Assembly (NCBI RefSeq): GCF_002155425.1
Contig: NZ_MUYG01000006.1
Location: 124,001 to 188,000, forward strand
Direction: 5' to 3'
DNA from: Erythrobacter donghaensis
Lineage (GTDB): Bacteria > Pseudomonadota > Alphaproteobacteria > Sphingomonadales > Sphingomonadaceae
DNA length: 64,000 nucleotides
This document shows, in pieces, positions 61,983 through 64,000 of the stretch (the first letter of the stretch is position 1; each line of letters starts with the position of its first letter). Made by a program: the position numbers and the translations under genes. Under the pieces are notes generated by a model, which was not told the DNA's origin, made no database searches, and worked only from the letters and a program-made list of their open reading frames with translations.

Positions 61983-64000
61983 TCATCCGCTCAAGTTGTC
62001 GCGATTCTTGCAACGTCCGTCGAGGACATAAGGCTCGCGCGCTCCGATCACGGCATTGTCGGCGACAATCCACTGCTTGGTGGCCGTCGTACCGGTGACA
62101 GCGACCGTATCCACCCGCACCCCGACTCGGCACTCGCGCATGCTGTTGCCGCGCACGGTGAACATCCGTCCGATGGCACCCGCCAGCCGTATGCCGTCGG
62201 TTTCGATCAGGTGGAAATTGCCGTTGCGCACCTGCGTGATGCGCGCCTGATCGGCATTGGGGTCGGCGGTTTCGAGCAGGATGTCGTTGTCGGTCACCCA
62301 GACGCGTTCGGGGTTGGCGATCTGCACCCCGCAGCGCTGCATGTCGAACGGGACGGCGGCCATCACGATGCGATTGTCGCTTACCCAGGCCGATGGCGCG
62401 GGCATTCGCTCGTTCCCCGCCCCGCCCCTGATGCTGCGCGCGATGCGGATGCCGGTCGCGACGCCCGACAGGCTGTTGCCGCTCACCCGGATCGCAGCCA
62501 CCCGCGACCCGCTGCCCTGCGGCGCGGTGCGCGATCCGGCGACGATAATGCCCACTTCGATGGTGGGCGTCACAGTCCTGAGCACGAAGTTGTAGAGGTT
62601 GCGGAACATCGTCGACGGGCTCCCCGCCACCACATCGCCATTATTGGTCCACAGGCGCTGCACCGTGCGCGTCATCAGCAGGCGCCAGCGGGCATTGTTG
62701 ACGCGCGGATTGGCCCGGTCGAAATTGGCGATGAGGGTCGCCCAGTTCGCAGCCGTGACGGAGGTCGCGGTGTAGAAGCGGATGCGCGTGCCCGACACCG
62801 TGTGGCTGACCTGCCGGAACAGCTGCTCGTTCACTCTGCGTGCGGGCCGGGTGGCGTCATCGCCCTCGGGCAGGGCATGGCTGAAGGCGAGGCGCGAAAG
62901 CAGCGCAGTGATCCGCTTGTCGCCCATCCACCGGGCGGTGGTCCGCGCCGAGGGCTCGGTGCGCGGGCGGATGCGGTTGCCTGCGATGCGGACATCGGCG
63001 CCATCGAGGATCAGGATGCCAGACGTCAGATCGCCCGCGACGATGTCGTTGTCCTCGATGATGCAATCGCCGCTGCCGGGCAGGGTGCCGCTCTGGATCC
63101 GCAGGCACACCGCCTCGCGCGAGCGCGGCGCGCTCACCAGCAGAACGGTGCGCTCAACCCTGACGGGGCCACAATTGCTGCAATCGAGCGCCCCGGTGAT
63201 GCGCTGCCCTACGCCGGTGCCTTTCCTTTCGGCAAAGTTCTGCTCGGCAGCGATGCTCATGTCGCTGATCTCGACCGAGGCGCAATTCTCGAAATGGAGC
63301 GCCTGCGCGCGGCCATGGCACCAGATCTTGGTGCCGGGCCCTGCGCCGACCAGCTTCAAATGCCCCTTGCCCGCGATCCGCACCGGGGCGGCGAGCGGAT
63401 AGTTGCCGGGCGCGAAGCAGATCTTGCCGTTCTGGTTGGCGCCGATCTCATCGAACACCCGTTCCCACCCTTCGCCCGGCAGCGCGTGCCAGGTGCAGCA
63501 GGCCGCATCGCGGATCGCCAGCGCATCAATCGCCTGCTGCACATTGGCAGCATCGAGCTGGGCGATGGTGTCATCGAAGCGGATATCGACCGCGCGCTGA
63601 TCGGTCAGCGGCGAGAAAACATCGCGCAGATCGTCGGTCACGGTGAGAACGCCGTTCCCGGCGCGGCGGATCAGCGCGAGCGGCGCGTGGCGGCGGCGGC
63701 CTTCGCTGGGCGCGTAGAAGCCGACCGAGGCGGAACCGATCGTCACGGTGCGGTCGGCGGGCTGATAGGGCGGCCACATGATGTCGCCCAGCACGGTGCG
63801 CGCCGGGATCGTCCAGGCGCTGCCGCGGGCATAGTGGCCCGCGCAGAAGCGCACCTTCACGCCCTTGGACAAGAGCGCCCAGGCATTGCCCGCAGGAATG
63901 GTCACCGGCATGCTCGCCCAGCGCCGGACGCGCACCCGCTCGCTCAGCGCCGAAGCGGGGACGCCATCGATCACCAGCGGCTGGCCCACGGCACTGGTGA
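61983..64000 (-). CDS. Large right-handed parallel beta-helix protein (5' end beyond window)
   Basis: At least 668 aa; the frame is open to the window edge, and the first GTG (63989) is probably internal. The N-terminal visible part has beta-rich modules (SMPVTIPAGNAWALL, ARTVLGDIMWPPYQPAD, RTVTIGSASVGFYAP). Middle: DTIAQLDAANVQQAIDAL, a spacer seen in phage-tail and appendage proteins, then FAPGNYPLAAPVRIAGKGHLKLVGAG, the start of a pectate-lyase-like helix with many turns (IEDNDIVAGDLTSGI, IAGNRIRPR, VSDNRIVMAA, VTDNDILLE, VRGNSMRECRVGV). No signal peptide seen in the visible part. Function unknown; could be a surface or tail-like carbohydrate-binding protein. Confidence 0.8.
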   Translation of the reverse strand, partial: TSAVGQPLVIDGVPASALSERVRVRRWASMPVTIPAGNAWALLSKGVKVRFCAGHYARGSAWTIPARTVLGDIMWPPYQPADRTVTIGSASVGFYAPSEGRRRHAPLALIRRAGNGVLTVTDDLRDVFSPLTDQRAVDIRFDDTIAQLDAANVQQAIDALAIRDAACCTWHALPGEGWERVFDEIGANQNGKICFAPGNYPLAAPVRIAGKGHLKLVGAGPGTKIWCHGRAQALHFENCASVEISDMSIAAEQNFAERKGTGVGQRITGALDCSNCGPVRVERTVLLVSAPRSREAVCLRIQSGTLPGSGDCIIEDNDIVAGDLTSGILILDGADVRIAGNRIRPRTEPSARTTARWMGDKRITALLSRLAFSHALPEGDDATRPARRVNEQLFRQVSHTVSGTRIRFYTATSVTAANWATLIANFDRANPRVNNARWRLLMTRTVQRLWTNNGDVVAGSPSTMFRNLYNFVLRTVTPTIEVGIIVAGSRTAPQGSGSRVAAIRVSGNSLSGVATGIRIARSIRGGAGNERMPAPSAWVSDNRIVMAAVPFDMQRCGVQIANPERVWVTDNDILLETADPNADQARITQVRNGNFHLIETDGIRLAGAIGRMFTVRGNSMRECRVGVRVDTVAVTGTTATKQWIVADNAVIGAREPYVLDGRCKNRDNLSG

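Noticed and set aside
61861..61983. Short minus-strand ORF ending in a hydrophobic tail (about 41 codons from MKRFNLDL)
   Set aside because: No ribosome site, no coupling to neighbours, and it overlaps the 3' end of the beta-helix gene only by chance.

Overview
The window is 64 kb of GC-rich (roughly two-thirds GC), tightly packed bacterial chromosome. Gene content and protein style point to an alphaproteobacterium of the Sphingomonadales, most likely an Erythrobacteraceae member (Erythrobacter/Porphyrobacter-like): two large TonB-dependent receptors with 'AQ'-ending signal peptides, an Lgt-MidA pair, a fused PabB-PabC, an intracellular PHA depolymerase, and many 1-8 nt gene overlaps. This placement is inference; there is no rRNA, and I found no tRNA, CRISPR array, insertion sequence or prophage. 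A perfect 16-bp parS (ParB site) at 35138-35153 suggests that the window lies in the origin-proximal part of the main chromosome.

Layout. 1-5.3 kb: end of an osmoprotectant/betaine-type ABC transporter (ATPase, then a permease fused to its binding protein), a DUF2147 remnant, a MidA-type methyltransferase carrying a ~400-residue charged coiled coil, and lgt. 5.5-10 kb: acyl-CoA synthetase and glnD. 10-20 kb: two TonB-dependent receptors flanking yggS, a ThiE-like protein, ftsK and a small lipoprotein. 20.2-23.2 kb: a compact three-gene set (predicted outer-membrane barrel, 7TM_transglut-type membrane protein, ATP-grasp ligase), the best candidate here for a little-described system. 23.2-28 kb: DUF2157/GDYXXLXY pair, pstS with a recognisable Pho box, and a membrane diguanylate cyclase. 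28-36.7 kb: thioesterase/microprotein/S9 peptidase operon, a secreted protein with TonB-C-like modules, aminopeptidase P, VOC and cupin proteins, parS, and a HerA-like ATPase. 37-45 kb: pabBC, RluA-type pseudouridine synthase, arfB, rpmG, lolA, a possible structured sRNA, alkaline phosphatase, xth, ribA. 45-48 kb: secreted proteins of unknown role and two tiny lipoproteins. 47.9-52.5 kb: an acyl-CoA catabolic operon (dehydrogenase, CoA transferase, thiolase, MaoC-type hydratase) whose last gene shows a drop in GC. 52.5-64 kb: PPK2, phenylalanine hydroxylase, small membrane and lipoproteins, uppP, M13 peptidase, an MsbA-like exporter, PHA depolymerase, and part of a large beta-helix protein that runs off the end.

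Themes: envelope biogenesis (Lgt, LolA, UppP, MsbA-like, FtsK), phosphate response (PstS with Pho box, PhoA-type phosphatase, PPK2) and fatty-acid/PHA carbon turnover. Several convergent gene pairs end in 4-nt overlapping stop codons, leaving no room for a terminator, while others are separated by strong hairpins. All functional calls come from reading motifs by eye; no database search was run.
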